Shown one piece after another: positions 26,257-34,813 of a DNA stretch of 64,000 nucleotides. The DNA comes from JAJZJT01 sp964610905 (GTDB lineage: Bacteria; Actinomycetota; Acidimicrobiia; Acidimicrobiales; RAAP-2): NCBI GenBank assembly GCA_964610905.1, contig CAZSYT010000002.1, forward strand, positions 1 through 64,000, written 5' to 3'. The first letter of the stretch is position 1, and every line of letters starts with the position of its first letter. Position numbers and translations under genes: made by a program. The notes under the pieces were generated by a model. The model had not been told where the DNA came from, made no database searches, and saw nothing but the letters and a program-made list of their open reading frames with translations.

Positions 26257-27894
26257 TCACGGCACGGCGGTCGCCCCCGCGGCCCGACGGACGTAGGCCA
26301 GGTGCTCGCCCGGCGCCAGCTCCCACACCGGGTCGGCGCAGACGAGGCCCTCGGCGCGGAGCTGGCGCACCACGATCTTCGCGGTCGCCGTGGTCGGGAG
26401 CTCGGTGGCCACCCGCACGAAGCGGGGCACCCACTTGCGCCCGAGGTCGCTCTGGTCCTCGAGGAATCGGGCGAACGACGGCGGGTCGAAGCGGGCGCCG
26501 GGCCGGAGCTGCACAGCTGCCATCACCTGGTCGCCCACGCTCTGGTCGGGGACGGCGTAGACGGCTGCCATCACGACGTCGGGGTGTCGCTCGACGATGC
26601 GCGCCACCGGGGCGGCGGCGAAGTTCTCCCCGTCGACCCGGAGCCAGTCGTCCGCCCGTCCGGCGAACCACAGGTAGCCCCGCTCGTCCCGGTAGGCGAG
26701 GTCGCCGGTCCAGTACCAGCCGTCCCGTGTCCGGTCCCGCTCGGCGTCGTCGTTCTCCCAGTAGCCCTCGAAGGTCGCCGACCCCGTCGTGGACACCAGC
26801 TCGCCGACGGCCTCGGCGGCGTTGAGCAGCCGGCCGGCGCCGTCGAAGCGGGCGACGGGGCACGGCCGCCCCTCGCGGTCGACGACCGCCACGTTCTCCG
26901 GTGCCGGCCCCAGGGCACCGGGCGGGGTGTCGGGTGTCCGCGTGACCGCAACTCCTCCCTCGGTCGAACCGTAGTTCTCGGACACCTCGCACCCGAAGCG
27001 GCGGGCGAACCGCTCGACGTCGCCGGACGCCGCCTCGTTGCCGAAGACGTGGCGCAGCGGGTTGTCGGCGTCGTCGGCCCGTTCCGGCGTGGCGAGCACG
27101 TAGGAGAGGGGCCGCCCCACGTAGTTGCTGTACGTGGCCCCGTGCCGACGCACGTCGGCGAGGAAGCCCGACGCCGAGAACCGCCCTCCGGTGGGCAGCG
27201 CCACCGTGGCCCCGCCGACGAGCGCCGGCGCCCACCCGGCCATGAGGGCGTTGGAGTGGAACATCGGCATGGCCAGGTAGCAGCACGACCCGGGCCCGAG
27301 GGAGAAGCGCTCGGCCAGCACGGCGCCGACGAAGACCATGCGACCCTGGGTGCACCGGCACGCCTTGGCCAGCCCCGAGGTGCCCGAGGTGAAGATCAGG
27401 TAGCCGAGCGTGTCCGGGCCGACGCCGACCCCGGCGCCGTCGATCGGAGCGTCGCCGTGCCCGCTGCCGTCGCCGTACCGGGTGGTGGGGTCGTCGACGA
27501 GCACCACGGCGGGGTTGTCGGGCGAGGCGACCCCGATGCCGGGGCCGAGGTCGAGACCCTCGACGAGGGCGAGATGGGCCGAGTCGGTCACCAGCAGCTG
27601 GCACCGGGTGTGCTCCACCTCGCGTGCGAGCACGGGACCCGGGTGGGTCGGGTTGGCGCCGACCACCACCGAGCCCGTGAGCGCGCACGCCCCCAGCCAC
27701 CACATGTGCTCCGGCACGTTGTCGAGGAGGACGGCGACGTGCGGCTCGCCCGGCCGACGCCGACGGGCCCACCACGCCGCCCGGCGCCGCGCCTCGGACA
27801 CCACCTCCTCCCACGTCCACTCGAGGTCCTCGAAGCGCAGGCCGGGGTTCGGGTCGTCGGACCGTGCCAGCCACGCGTCGGCTATCGAGCGCAT
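26257..27894 (-). CDS. Acyl-CoA synthetase (AMP-binding, FadD17-like)
   Basis: 545 residues. Adenylate-forming motifs are complete: A3 'LIFTSGTSGLAKACRCTQG', A5 'NYGSTEGGVAV', A7-A8 'WYWTGDLAYRDERGYLWFAG' then 'DDWLRVDGENFAA', and A10 Lys in 'TTATAKIVVRQL'. It makes acyl-AMP and then acyl-CoA. The shape, including 'PMFHSNALMAGWAPALVGGA', resembles mycobacterial FadD17/very-long-chain or steroid-acid ligases. ATG 27894 has GGAGG upstream. It ends a minus-strand catabolic operon that includes the ETF, ECH and acyl-CoA dehydrogenase genes. Confidence 0.88.
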   Translation of the reverse strand: MRSIADAWLARSDDPNPGLRFEDLEWTWEEVVSEARRRAAWWARRRRPGEPHVAVLLDNVPEHMWWLGACALTGSVVVGANPTHPGPVLAREVEHTRCQLLVTDSAHLALVEGLDLGPGIGVASPDNPAVVLVDDPTTRYGDGSGHGDAPIDGAGVGVGPDTLGYLIFTSGTSGLAKACRCTQGRMVFVGAVLAERFSLGPGSCCYLAMPMFHSNALMAGWAPALVGGATVALPTGGRFSASGFLADVRRHGATYSNYVGRPLSYVLATPERADDADNPLRHVFGNEAASGDVERFARRFGCEVSENYGSTEGGVAVTRTPDTPPGALGPAPENVAVVDREGRPCPVARFDGAGRLLNAAEAVGELVSTTGSATFEGYWENDDAERDRTRDGWYWTGDLAYRDERGYLWFAGRADDWLRVDGENFAAAPVARIVERHPDVVMAAVYAVPDQSVGDQVMAAVQLRPGARFDPPSFARFLEDQSDLGRKWVPRFVRVATELPTTATAKIVVRQLRAEGLVCADPVWELAPGEHLAYVRRAAGATAVP

Positions 27895-27972
27895 GTCGCC
27901 TCCTTCGTCGTGTGCGCGTCCGCCCGTCCTCGCGGCATCGTCCTCGGGGCTCCCGTCCGCGACGTCACCGGG

Positions 27973-29841
27973 TCAGCCGATCCGGATCGCCAGGAGCGGG
28001 ACGACCTCGCGCCAGTCGCCCACGAGACCGACGTCGCACCAGTCGAACACCGGGGCGTGCTCGTCGGAGTTGACGGCCACCACCGTCCCCGATCCGGTCG
28101 TTGCCACCATGTGGTTCGTCGAGCCCCCCACGCCCACCAGCACCAGCAGCTCCGGGGCCACGCTGCGCCCGGTGATGCCGATCTGGCGGGAACGCGGCAA
28201 CCAGCCGCGGTCCGTCACCTTGCGGGTGGCGCCGACCACCGCCCCCAGCCCTTCCACCAACGGGTCGAGGAGAGGATAGTCCTCGGGCGCCACCGCTTGG
28301 CCGACGCACACGATGGCCGGAGCCGTCACGAGGTCCCCCACGTCGCTGTCCCGACCTTCGCCCGTCACCTCGACGCGCCCCCGGGGGCGGGCAGGCCACC
28401 GCTCGACGACCGGTGCTGCGGCCGGACGGGGGACGCGACGCCGGAGGACGCCGGGACGCACCGTGGCCAGCTGGGTGGCGCTGGAGCCCACGACTTCGGC
28501 GACGAGCCGGCCCCCGAACGCCGGCTTGGCGCACACCAGGCGGTCGCCGGCCACGCCCAGGCGGACGGCGTCCCCCGTCAGCCCGGCCCCCGACCGGGCG
28601 GCCAGCCGAGCGGCGACCTCGCGACCCCACAGGGTGCCGGGCACGAGCACCGCCCACGGCGGACGGTCGGCCCACCGGTCGGCGAGGGCGCGTGCGACGT
28701 CCTCCTCCACCGGGCCGCTCGCCACCACCGCCACGCTGTCGGCCCCCCACCCGGCGAGCTCTCCCGGCGCCCCGGGCTCCGGCCCCACCGCCAGGACGTG
28801 CCCCCGCAGGTCCGAGGCGAGCTGGGCCGCCTCGCCGAGCAGCTCGCGGGTCACACCCGGACGACCGGGCTCGACGACGACGGCGACCCGCGGCCCGTCC
28901 CGACCCGTCTGCGACGGGACCGCCTCGTCGCCGTCGGCCGACGTGGCGGCACCCCGCGGCGACGCTGAACGGCCGGCGCCGACGGGGAGGACGCCACGCT
29001 CGGTCAGCACGGCCACCGCCCGGTCGACCTGCTCGGTCGCCGGACCGCCGAGCCGTTCGCCCCGCCTCGGGACGGCGAGCGTCCGCACGCCGGTGACGAC
29101 GGTGGGGCTCGCTGCCGCCCCCCACGGCCCGGGGCCGAGGTCGGCGGCAGCGAGCCGCTCGAGCCGGTCGGCGGCGACGGCAGCGCGGTCCTCGGGTGAT
29201 CGCTTGCAGGGGTCGGTGAGCCGTTCGGCGACAGAGACCACGACCGGCAGGGGCACGCGCACGTCACGCCACCCGTCGTCGAGCTCGCTGCGCGCCGCGA
29301 CGACCAGGGGGGCCGGCGGCGGTCCGGGAGCGGTCGGGGGCTCCTCCCCGGCCGGTGCGCCGACCGTCGCCACCGTCGACCCGTCGCCGGTCTGCACCTC
29401 GAGGCGGCGGACCGCCGCGACGAAGGGGAGGCCGAGGAGCTCGGCCAGCTCGGGCCCGACCTGCCCGGTGTCGGCGTCGATCGAGTTGCGCCCGAGGAGC
29501 ACGAGGTCCCACGGTCCGAGGCGGCGGAGGGCGGCCTCGAGGGCCCGCGCCGTGGCCAGCGTGTCGCTGCCCGCCAGCTGCGGGTCCGTGACGAGGACGC
29601 CCCGGTCGGCCCCGAAGGCGACGGCTTCGCGCAGGACGTCCTCGGCCGACGGAGGTCCGAGGGTGACGACGGTGCACGTCCCACCGAGGGGCCGGGCGAG
29701 CCCCACGCCGGCGGCGACGGCCCGGCGGCAGTAGGCGTTCATCTCGAGGGCGACCCCCGAGCGGCACAGGCGTGCCCCGTCGCCCAGCGCCATGGCCTCC
29801 ACCACCGGCACCTGCTTCACGAGCACGGCGATCCGCGTCAC
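27973..29841 (-). CDS. Single-chain electron transfer flavoprotein (EtfB-EtfA fusion)
   Basis: 622 residues. The first half is EtfB: 'TRIAVLVKQVPVVEAMAL', the AMP-site signature 'DADTGQVGPELAELLGLP', and 'VPLPVVVSVAERLTDP'. A low-complexity linker (about 290-330) leads into EtfA: 'GPRVAVVVEPGRPGVTRELL', then the FAD domain 'GATRKVTDRGWLPRSRQIG', 'ITGRSVAPELLVLVGVGGST' and 'VVAVNSDEHAPVFDWCDVGL'. The usual S-G-A-I-Q-H of EtfA is here G-G-S-T-N-H. It carries electrons from acyl-CoA dehydrogenases to the quinone pool. The GTG start overlaps the stop of the upstream ECH gene by four bases, coupling it to an acyl-CoA dehydrogenase operon. Confidence 0.9.
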   Translation of the reverse strand: MTRIAVLVKQVPVVEAMALGDGARLCRSGVALEMNAYCRRAVAAGVGLARPLGGTCTVVTLGPPSAEDVLREAVAFGADRGVLVTDPQLAGSDTLATARALEAALRRLGPWDLVLLGRNSIDADTGQVGPELAELLGLPFVAAVRRLEVQTGDGSTVATVGAPAGEEPPTAPGPPPAPLVVAARSELDDGWRDVRVPLPVVVSVAERLTDPCKRSPEDRAAVAADRLERLAAADLGPGPWGAAASPTVVTGVRTLAVPRRGERLGGPATEQVDRAVAVLTERGVLPVGAGRSASPRGAATSADGDEAVPSQTGRDGPRVAVVVEPGRPGVTRELLGEAAQLASDLRGHVLAVGPEPGAPGELAGWGADSVAVVASGPVEEDVARALADRWADRPPWAVLVPGTLWGREVAARLAARSGAGLTGDAVRLGVAGDRLVCAKPAFGGRLVAEVVGSSATQLATVRPGVLRRRVPRPAAAPVVERWPARPRGRVEVTGEGRDSDVGDLVTAPAIVCVGQAVAPEDYPLLDPLVEGLGAVVGATRKVTDRGWLPRSRQIGITGRSVAPELLVLVGVGGSTNHMVATTGSGTVVAVNSDEHAPVFDWCDVGLVGDWREVVPLLAIRIG

Positions 29842-30614
29842 GTCTGCCGTCCGAGGCGCTCTCGCAGCGCTCCCAGCGCGTCGCGGAAGGCGGGCCGCTG
29901 CATCGACCACGCCTGCGGGCCCAGCTCGAGGGTGACGGCCTCGGCGCGGTCGACCACCGACCCGGAGGCGTCGAGGGTGCCCTTCACGCGGGCGAGCAGC
30001 TCGGGATCACGTCCCGCCGCCCGCCGGGCGAGCTCGTGCGCCGCCGGCAGCAGCACCGCCTCGTCGCAGCACCGCCAGACCAGCCCACGCGCCTCGGCCT
30101 CCTCGCCCTCGATCGCCTCGCCGAAGAGGGCCAGGGCCGACGCCCCCTGCCGGCCGACCCGCTGGCGCAGCCGCCACAGCTGCCCCCCACCCGGGTGGAG
30201 CCCGAGGTCGAGGAAGCGGACCTCGAAGCGTGACCGCGGCGTGCACAGGACGACGTCGCACGCCAGTGCAAGGGTGAGGCCCGCCCCCAGGGCGGCACCG
30301 TCGACGGCGGCGACGGTCGGCACGGGGGCGGCGTCGAGCGCGGCGACCGCTCCGTACATCTCCTCGAGCGGGGCCCGTGGCGCGAGCAGGTCGTCCACGG
30401 ATCCCCCGGCGCAGAAGACGGGCGGCGTGTTGGCGAGCACGATGGCACTGCTCCCCGCGGCCAACGCCTCGGACACCGCCGCGCCGATCGCCCGCACCAT
30501 CTCGAGCGACAGGGCGTTGCGGTGGGCCGGGTCGTCGAGCACCACGGTGGCCACGCCGTCGGCCACCTCCACGCGGACCGGGGAGCCGGTCGCGCCCGTG
30601 CCCCCGGCGCTCAC
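29838..30614 (-). CDS. Enoyl-CoA hydratase/isomerase family protein
   Basis: 258 residues. 'VATVVLDDPAHRNALSLEMV', the oxyanion-hole segment 'NTPPVFCAGGSVDDLLAP' and 'AAVDGAALGAGLTLALACDV' define the crotonase fold. At the second catalytic position it has 'LGLHPGGGQLWRLRQRVG', so one Glu is replaced, as in many isomerase or hydrolase relatives; the exact reaction is open. The start (GTG 30614) and stop overlap both neighbours by four bases, so translation is coupled between the acyl-CoA dehydrogenase and the ETF. Confidence 0.88.
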   Translation of the reverse strand: MSAGGTGATGSPVRVEVADGVATVVLDDPAHRNALSLEMVRAIGAAVSEALAAGSSAIVLANTPPVFCAGGSVDDLLAPRAPLEEMYGAVAALDAAPVPTVAAVDGAALGAGLTLALACDVVLCTPRSRFEVRFLDLGLHPGGGQLWRLRQRVGRQGASALALFGEAIEGEEAEARGLVWRCCDEAVLLPAAHELARRAAGRDPELLARVKGTLDASGSVVDRAEAVTLELGPQAWSMQRPAFRDALGALRERLGRQT

Positions 30615-31705
30615 CGGTGCCTCGGCAGGCCGAGGAGGCGCTCGGCCACGATGGTCCGCTGGATCTGCGAGGTGCCCCCGGCGATCGACCGGGCCCGCGA
30701 GCCGAGGTGCTCGCTCCACACCCTCGGCGCCCCGACGAGGAGGGCGTCGGCACCGTGGAGGTCGACGCCGACGTGGTTGAGGAGCCGCTCGACCCGGGTG
30801 GCGAGGGACTTCCCCACGGAGCCGGCGGCACCGGGCGCCTCGCCGTCGGACCGCTCGCAGAGGGCCCGGAGCACGTGCAGCCGCAGGACCCCGGTCTCGA
30901 CCCGGCACCTGGCGAGCGCCGTGCGCTGACCCTCGCTGGCGGGCAACCGTCCGTCCGCGACGGCTTCCTGCAGCTGCCCGCACCGGGCGACGTAGCGCGA
31001 GCCGAACCCGACCTCGGTGGGCCCGCGCTCGAAGGCGACCGTGTCCGTGGCCGACGCCCACCCGTCGCCGGGCTGTCCCACGGGCCGGTCGTCGGGGACG
31101 ACGACGCCGTCGAGGAAGACCTCGCAGAAGTCGCGCTCGCCCGAGGCGGGCACGAGGGGCTGCACCGTCACGGCTGCGTCGTCCATGGGGACGACGAAGG
31201 CCGAGAGGCCCCGGTGCCGGTCGGTCGGCCGGTGCGCGCGACGAGCAGGCGCCAGTCGGCGACCCAACCGTCGCTCGTCCACAGCTTCTGCGGGGCGATC
31301 CGCCACCAACCGTCGACACGGTCCGCCCGGGTCGAGAGGGAGGCGAGGTCGGAGCCGGCGCCGGGATCGCCGAACCCCTGGCACCACCGGGTGGCACCGC
31401 GCAGGAGGCCGGGGAGGAAGCGGCGCTTGGGCGCCTCGTCGCCGTAACCGAGGGGCCCGCCCGAGGTAGGCGACGTGCGGCACCGGTGGGGCCATCGCCG
31501 CTCCGACCTCGTCGCTGACGATCACGTCGAAGGCGGCGGACGGGCCCTGTCCGCCGTACGCCTCCGGGGACGAGACGCCCAGCCAGCCGCCGTCGTGGAG
31601 CGCCTGGTGCCACCCGTGGCGCAGCCGTGCCCGGGCGACGTCTGCGGCCAGACGGTCGGCGGTCTCGACGAGCAGTCGCTGCTCGGGGTCGAGGGCGGCG
31701 TCCAT
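30611..31705 (-). CDS. Acyl-CoA dehydrogenase (two compensating frameshifts as assembled)
   Basis: The ends read as an acyl-CoA dehydrogenase in one frame: N-terminal 'VETADRLAADVARARLRHGW' and 'GGWLGVSSPEAYGGQGPSAA', C-terminal 'VRVWSEHLG'-like linker and 'GGTSQIQRTIVAERLLGLPR'. The middle, about 31240-31465, is correct only in another frame: 'LGYGDEAPKRRFLPGLLRGA', 'WCQGFGDPGAGSDLASLSTR' and 'WWRIAPQKLWTSDGWVADWR'. Two indels about 230 bases apart restore the frame, so this is more likely a sequencing or assembly error than a dead gene. It is a flavoenzyme that introduces the alpha-beta double bond and delivers electrons to the ETF downstream. Confidence 0.85.
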   Translation of the reverse strand: MDAALDPEQRLLVETADRLAADVARARLRHGWHQALHDGGWLGVSSPEAYGGQGPSAAFDVIVSDEVGAAMAPPVPHVAYLGRAPRLRRRGAQAPLPPRPPARCHPVVPGVRRSRRRLRPRLPLDPGGPCRRLVADRPAEAVDERRLGRRLAPARRAHRPTDRHRGLSAFVVPMDDAAVTVQPLVPASGERDFCEVFLDGVVVPDDRPVGQPGDGWASATDTVAFERGPTEVGFGSRYVARCGQLQEAVADGRLPASEGQRTALARCRVETGVLRLHVLRALCERSDGEAPGAAGSVGKSLATRVERLLNHVGVDLHGADALLVGAPRVWSEHLGSRARSIAGGTSQIQRTIVAERLLGLPRHR

Positions 31706-31738
31706 CGGGTTCGTGACGGTCGGAGAGCCGGGACCCGG

Positions 31739-32686
31739 TCAGCGGGGACCGGGGTCGAACGGCGGGCGCCCGAGCTGCTCGCGCACGGTCACCACCTCCG
31801 GGTTGGTGAGCGTCCGGCGCTGCCAGTTGGCGCCGTCGACGACGAGGACGTGCCCGGCGACGAAGCGTGCGTACGGCGAGGCGAGGAACGTCGCCGCCCA
31901 CCCCAGCTCCCGGAGCCGACCGACGCGCAGGGCAGGCTGGCACCGGTCCTTGTCGGACGTCCGGTCGAGGTTGCCCCGGATGTCCGCCGTCATGTCCTCG
32001 TGGGGGAACATGCCGGGCACGAGCCCGTTCACCTGGATCCCGTACGGGGCCCACTCGACGGCGAGGGTCTCCACCATCGACGTGACCCCGGCCTTGGCGG
32101 CGGCCGAGTGGGCGAAGCCCGGACCGCCCGTCCACGCGTACGACGCACCGACGTTGACGACCGACCCGGGCGTGCCGGCGGCCATGTGCCGGCGGGCGAA
32201 CTCGCGCGCGCAGTAGAAGGTCCCGTTCAGGGTGGTGTCGACGACCGTGCGCCAGGCGTTCGGCGACAGGTCCTCGGCCGGTGCCGGGAAGTTGGCGGCG
32301 GCGTTGTTCACGAGGACCCCCGGCAACCCGAACGCCGCCTCGGCGGTGTCGAAGGCGACGCTCACCTCCTCGGGCTGGCGGATGTCGCACGCGACCGAGA
32401 CGGCCGTCCCCCCGACGGCGGCGACGGCCTCCTCCCCTGCCCGCAGGTGCTCGGTCGACCGGCTGGCGATCACCACGGCGGCGCCCAGCCGGGCGAACTC
32501 GACGGCGATGGCCTTCCCGAGCCCGGTCCCCCCGCCGGTGACCAGGACGGGCACGCCGTCGAAGGTCCCGGCCGGCAGCGCACGGGTACCGGGCGGCGGC
32601 GGTTCGGGCAGCCCGGGCGCGTGCTGCGTCGGAGCCGTCCGCCGCGGCTCGCCGGCACCGGTGCCACCACGAGGGCCTCCGGGCAC
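31739..32686 (-). CDS. SDR family, 2,4-dienoyl-CoA reductase-like
   Basis: 315 residues from GTG 32686 (GGGGGAG upstream, two bases after the ECH stop). The cofactor motif is 'VLVTGGGTGLGKAIAVEFA', with 'NNAAANF' and 'TTLNGTFYCAREFARRHM'. The active-site stretch is 'ASYAWTGGPGFAHSAAAKAG': the Y of Y-x3-K is absent, as in 2,4-dienoyl-CoA reductases (DECR), which keep the Lys and use other residues. It ends 'GHVLVVDGANWQRRTL'. Likely reduces an unsaturated acyl-CoA intermediate. Residues 1-35 are a Pro/Gly-rich extension. Confidence 0.85.
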   Translation of the reverse strand: MPGGPRGGTGAGEPRRTAPTQHAPGLPEPPPPGTRALPAGTFDGVPVLVTGGGTGLGKAIAVEFARLGAAVVIASRSTEHLRAGEEAVAAVGGTAVSVACDIRQPEEVSVAFDTAEAAFGLPGVLVNNAAANFPAPAEDLSPNAWRTVVDTTLNGTFYCAREFARRHMAAGTPGSVVNVGASYAWTGGPGFAHSAAAKAGVTSMVETLAVEWAPYGIQVNGLVPGMFPHEDMTADIRGNLDRTSDKDRCQPALRVGRLRELGWAATFLASPYARFVAGHVLVVDGANWQRRTLTNPEVVTVREQLGRPPFDPGPR

Positions 32687-32688
32687 CG

Positions 32689-33468
32689 TCAGCTCCCCCG
32701 GTACACGGGGTCGCGACCTTCGGCACGGGCGGCCCGCAGCTCGGCGAGGTCGTCGGAGCGGGCGACGAACGTCTGCCCGATGAGCTCCTCTGCCATCGAC
32801 GCCTCGACGGCCGGCTGCGACAGGTGGGCGAGGACCCGTCGCGCCGTCCGCACGGTGACCGCCGGTGCCGCGGCGATCGCCTCGGCCACGGCGCGCACCT
32901 CCTCGTCGAGCCGGTCGGGTGGCACGAGACGCGAGACCACCCCGTGGGCCAGTGCTTCCTCGGCACCCATCACCCGCCCGGTGAGGACCAGGTCGGCGGC
33001 CACCCCGTGGCCGCACATCTGGAAGATGCGGGACACCCCGCCGGTGTCGGGGATCACCCCGTGACCGACCTCGGGAAGCCTGAAGCAGGCACCCTCGGCC
33101 GCTACCCGGATGTCGCACAAGAGAGCACGCTGGAAGGACGCCCCGATCGCCCAGCCGTGGAGGGCGACGACGATCGGAGCGTCGAGCTCGAAGATGGCCC
33201 GGATGCCTCGATGGCCTCGGCGCATCAGCTCGTGGTGGGTCAGGCCGCTCGTCGCGCCGCCCATCGCAGCGACGTCGCGACCGGACGAGAACGACGGACC
33301 CTCGCCCCGCCAGACGACCGCCCGGACGTCCGGCGAGTCGCGGAGCTCGGCCAGGGCGTCGAACAGCTGGAGGTCCATGTCGTCGTCGAAGGCGTTGTGC
33401 CGCTCGGGGTTGTCGTTGGTGATGGTCGCCACGGCTCCGTCGACCTGTAGGCGCACCGCTCCGGCCAC
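32689..33468 (-). CDS. Enoyl-CoA hydratase/isomerase family protein
   Basis: 259 residues from GTG 33468. 'ATITNDNPERHNAFDDDMDL', 'RGEGPSFSSGRDVAAMGG' and 'GWAIGASFQRALLCDIRVAA' show a crotonase fold, and 'PEVGHGVIPDTGGVSRIFQM' gives a putative catalytic position (D-T-G-G). AGGAG lies eight bases before this GTG. A longer leaderless form from GTG 33546 would add a Pro/Ala-rich tail. It is the first gene of the minus-strand operon and diverges from the CoA-transferase operon. Confidence 0.85.
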   Translation of the reverse strand: MAGAVRLQVDGAVATITNDNPERHNAFDDDMDLQLFDALAELRDSPDVRAVVWRGEGPSFSSGRDVAAMGGATSGLTHHELMRRGHRGIRAIFELDAPIVVALHGWAIGASFQRALLCDIRVAAEGACFRLPEVGHGVIPDTGGVSRIFQMCGHGVAADLVLTGRVMGAEEALAHGVVSRLVPPDRLDEEVRAVAEAIAAAPAVTVRTARRVLAHLSQPAVEASMAEELIGQTFVARSDDLAELRAARAEGRDPVYRGS

Positions 33469-33550
33469 CGCACCATCTCCTCTCGCTCGCGCCGGCCCGG
33501 TCGCCGGCGGTCGCGCCGGCGTCACGGAAGGCGTCGGTGCCGGCACCGGG

Positions 33551-33574
33551 TCATATCAGATATATTATCCAACT
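33551..33574 (+). promoter_or_regulatory. Divergent AT-rich promoter with TATCCAAC motif (leaderless start)
   Basis: TCATATCAGATATATTATCC (33551-33570), then AACT and the ATG at 33575. TATATT lies eight bases before the ATG, the spacing expected for a -10 box of a leaderless transcript. The same TAT-CCAAC-N-ATG ending occurs before the P450 gene, and related patches lie before three other operons. The patch can also serve the divergent ECH operon. Confidence 0.7.
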
Positions 33575-34813
33575 ATGACCGTCCTGGCCGCTGAGCCGTC
33601 CGAGCGGCGGCCGTCGGGGCCTCTCGAGGGCGTACGTGTGCTGGCGCTCGAGCAGATGCAGGCCCTCCCGTACGCCACCCAGCTCCTGGGGCGGCTCGGG
33701 GCCGACGTCGTCAAGGTGGAGCCGCCCGCCGGCGACCTCGGACGCGCTTCGCAGCCGTCGATCCGCGACCCCGAGGGCCGGCCCCTCGGCGCCACGTTCC
33801 TCCGGAACAACCTCGGCAAGCGCAGCATCTGCATCGACCTGAAGCGCCCGCGGGGCAGGCAGCTCGTCCTCGAGCTCGCCCCGCGCTTCGACGTCGTCGC
33901 CGAGAACTTCCGGGCCGGAAGCCTCGCCCGGCTCGGGCTCGGGTTCGACGACCTGGCCGCCGTCCACCCCCGGTGCGTGTACGCCTCGGTGTCCGGGTTC
34001 GGCTCGGTGACGACCTCGCCCTACCGGGAACGACTGGCCTTCGCCCCCATCGTCGAGGCCATGTCGGGGATCTACGAGATGAAGCGGACGGGCGACGACC
34101 CACCGACCGTGTCCCCGGTCGGCGCGCTCGGTGACATCGGGGCGGCGCTGTTCGCCGCGGTCGGCATCCTGGCGGCACTCCGCGAGCGCGACCGCACCGG
34201 TCGGCCGCAGCACGTCGACGTGGCGATGTTCGACGCGGTCGTCGCCATGACCGACATCGTGGCCAACTTCTGGTCGCTCGGGCTGAAGAACGGGGACACG
34301 GGACCGGTCATCAACCACGGGTTCCGTGCCGGCGACGGGTGGTTCATCGTCCAGGTGGGCCGTGAGCACCACTTCCACCGGCTCGCCGACGTCGTCGGCC
34401 AGCCGGGATGGACGTCCGACCACCGACTGGCGACGCGCCAGGGATGGGTCGACAACCTCGAGGCGGTACTGCGGCCGGCCATCGAGCGATGGGCCCGTGA
34501 CAAGACGCGCGACGAGGCGTGCGAGGAGCTCGGCGCGGCCGGGATCGCCGCCGGGCCGTGCCTGCTCGACGAGGAGCTGGTGGTCGACCCGCACGTGGCG
34601 ACCCATCGGATGCTGGTGGGGATCGACCGGCCCGACGGCTCGGGGCCGCCGGTGCTCGTCCCGGGCAACCCGGTCCGCATCCACGGTGCCGCCGCGCCGG
34701 CGGACACGCGCGTGCCGTGGGTGGGCGAGCACACCGACGAGGTCCTGGCCGACGAGCTGGGGATCACGGCCGACGAGCTCGCCGACCTGCGGGCCGGCGG
34801 TGTCGTGGCGTGA
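33575..34813 (+). CDS. Family III CoA-transferase (CaiB/BaiF)
   Basis: 412 residues. 'PLEGVRVLALEQMQALPYAT' and 'LGRLGADVVKVEPPAGDLGR' are the family start; 'FLRNNLGKRSICIDLKRPRG' and 'VVAENFRAGSLARLGLGFDD' follow. The catalytic Asp lies in 'VGALGDIGAALFAAVGILAA'. Transfers CoA between acids, for example from succinyl-CoA to a substrate acid. The ATG is two bases after the AT-rich motif, so the mRNA is probably leaderless. Its stop overlaps the start of the next gene (GTGA), forming an operon with a ligase, a thiolase and a DUF35 protein. Confidence 0.92.
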   Translation: MTVLAAEPSERRPSGPLEGVRVLALEQMQALPYATQLLGRLGADVVKVEPPAGDLGRASQPSIRDPEGRPLGATFLRNNLGKRSICIDLKRPRGRQLVLELAPRFDVVAENFRAGSLARLGLGFDDLAAVHPRCVYASVSGFGSVTTSPYRERLAFAPIVEAMSGIYEMKRTGDDPPTVSPVGALGDIGAALFAAVGILAALRERDRTGRPQHVDVAMFDAVVAMTDIVANFWSLGLKNGDTGPVINHGFRAGDGWFIVQVGREHHFHRLADVVGQPGWTSDHRLATRQGWVDNLEAVLRPAIERWARDKTRDEACEELGAAGIAAGPCLLDEELVVDPHVATHRMLVGIDRPDGSGPPVLVPGNPVRIHGAAAPADTRVPWVGEHTDEVLADELGITADELADLRAGGVVA

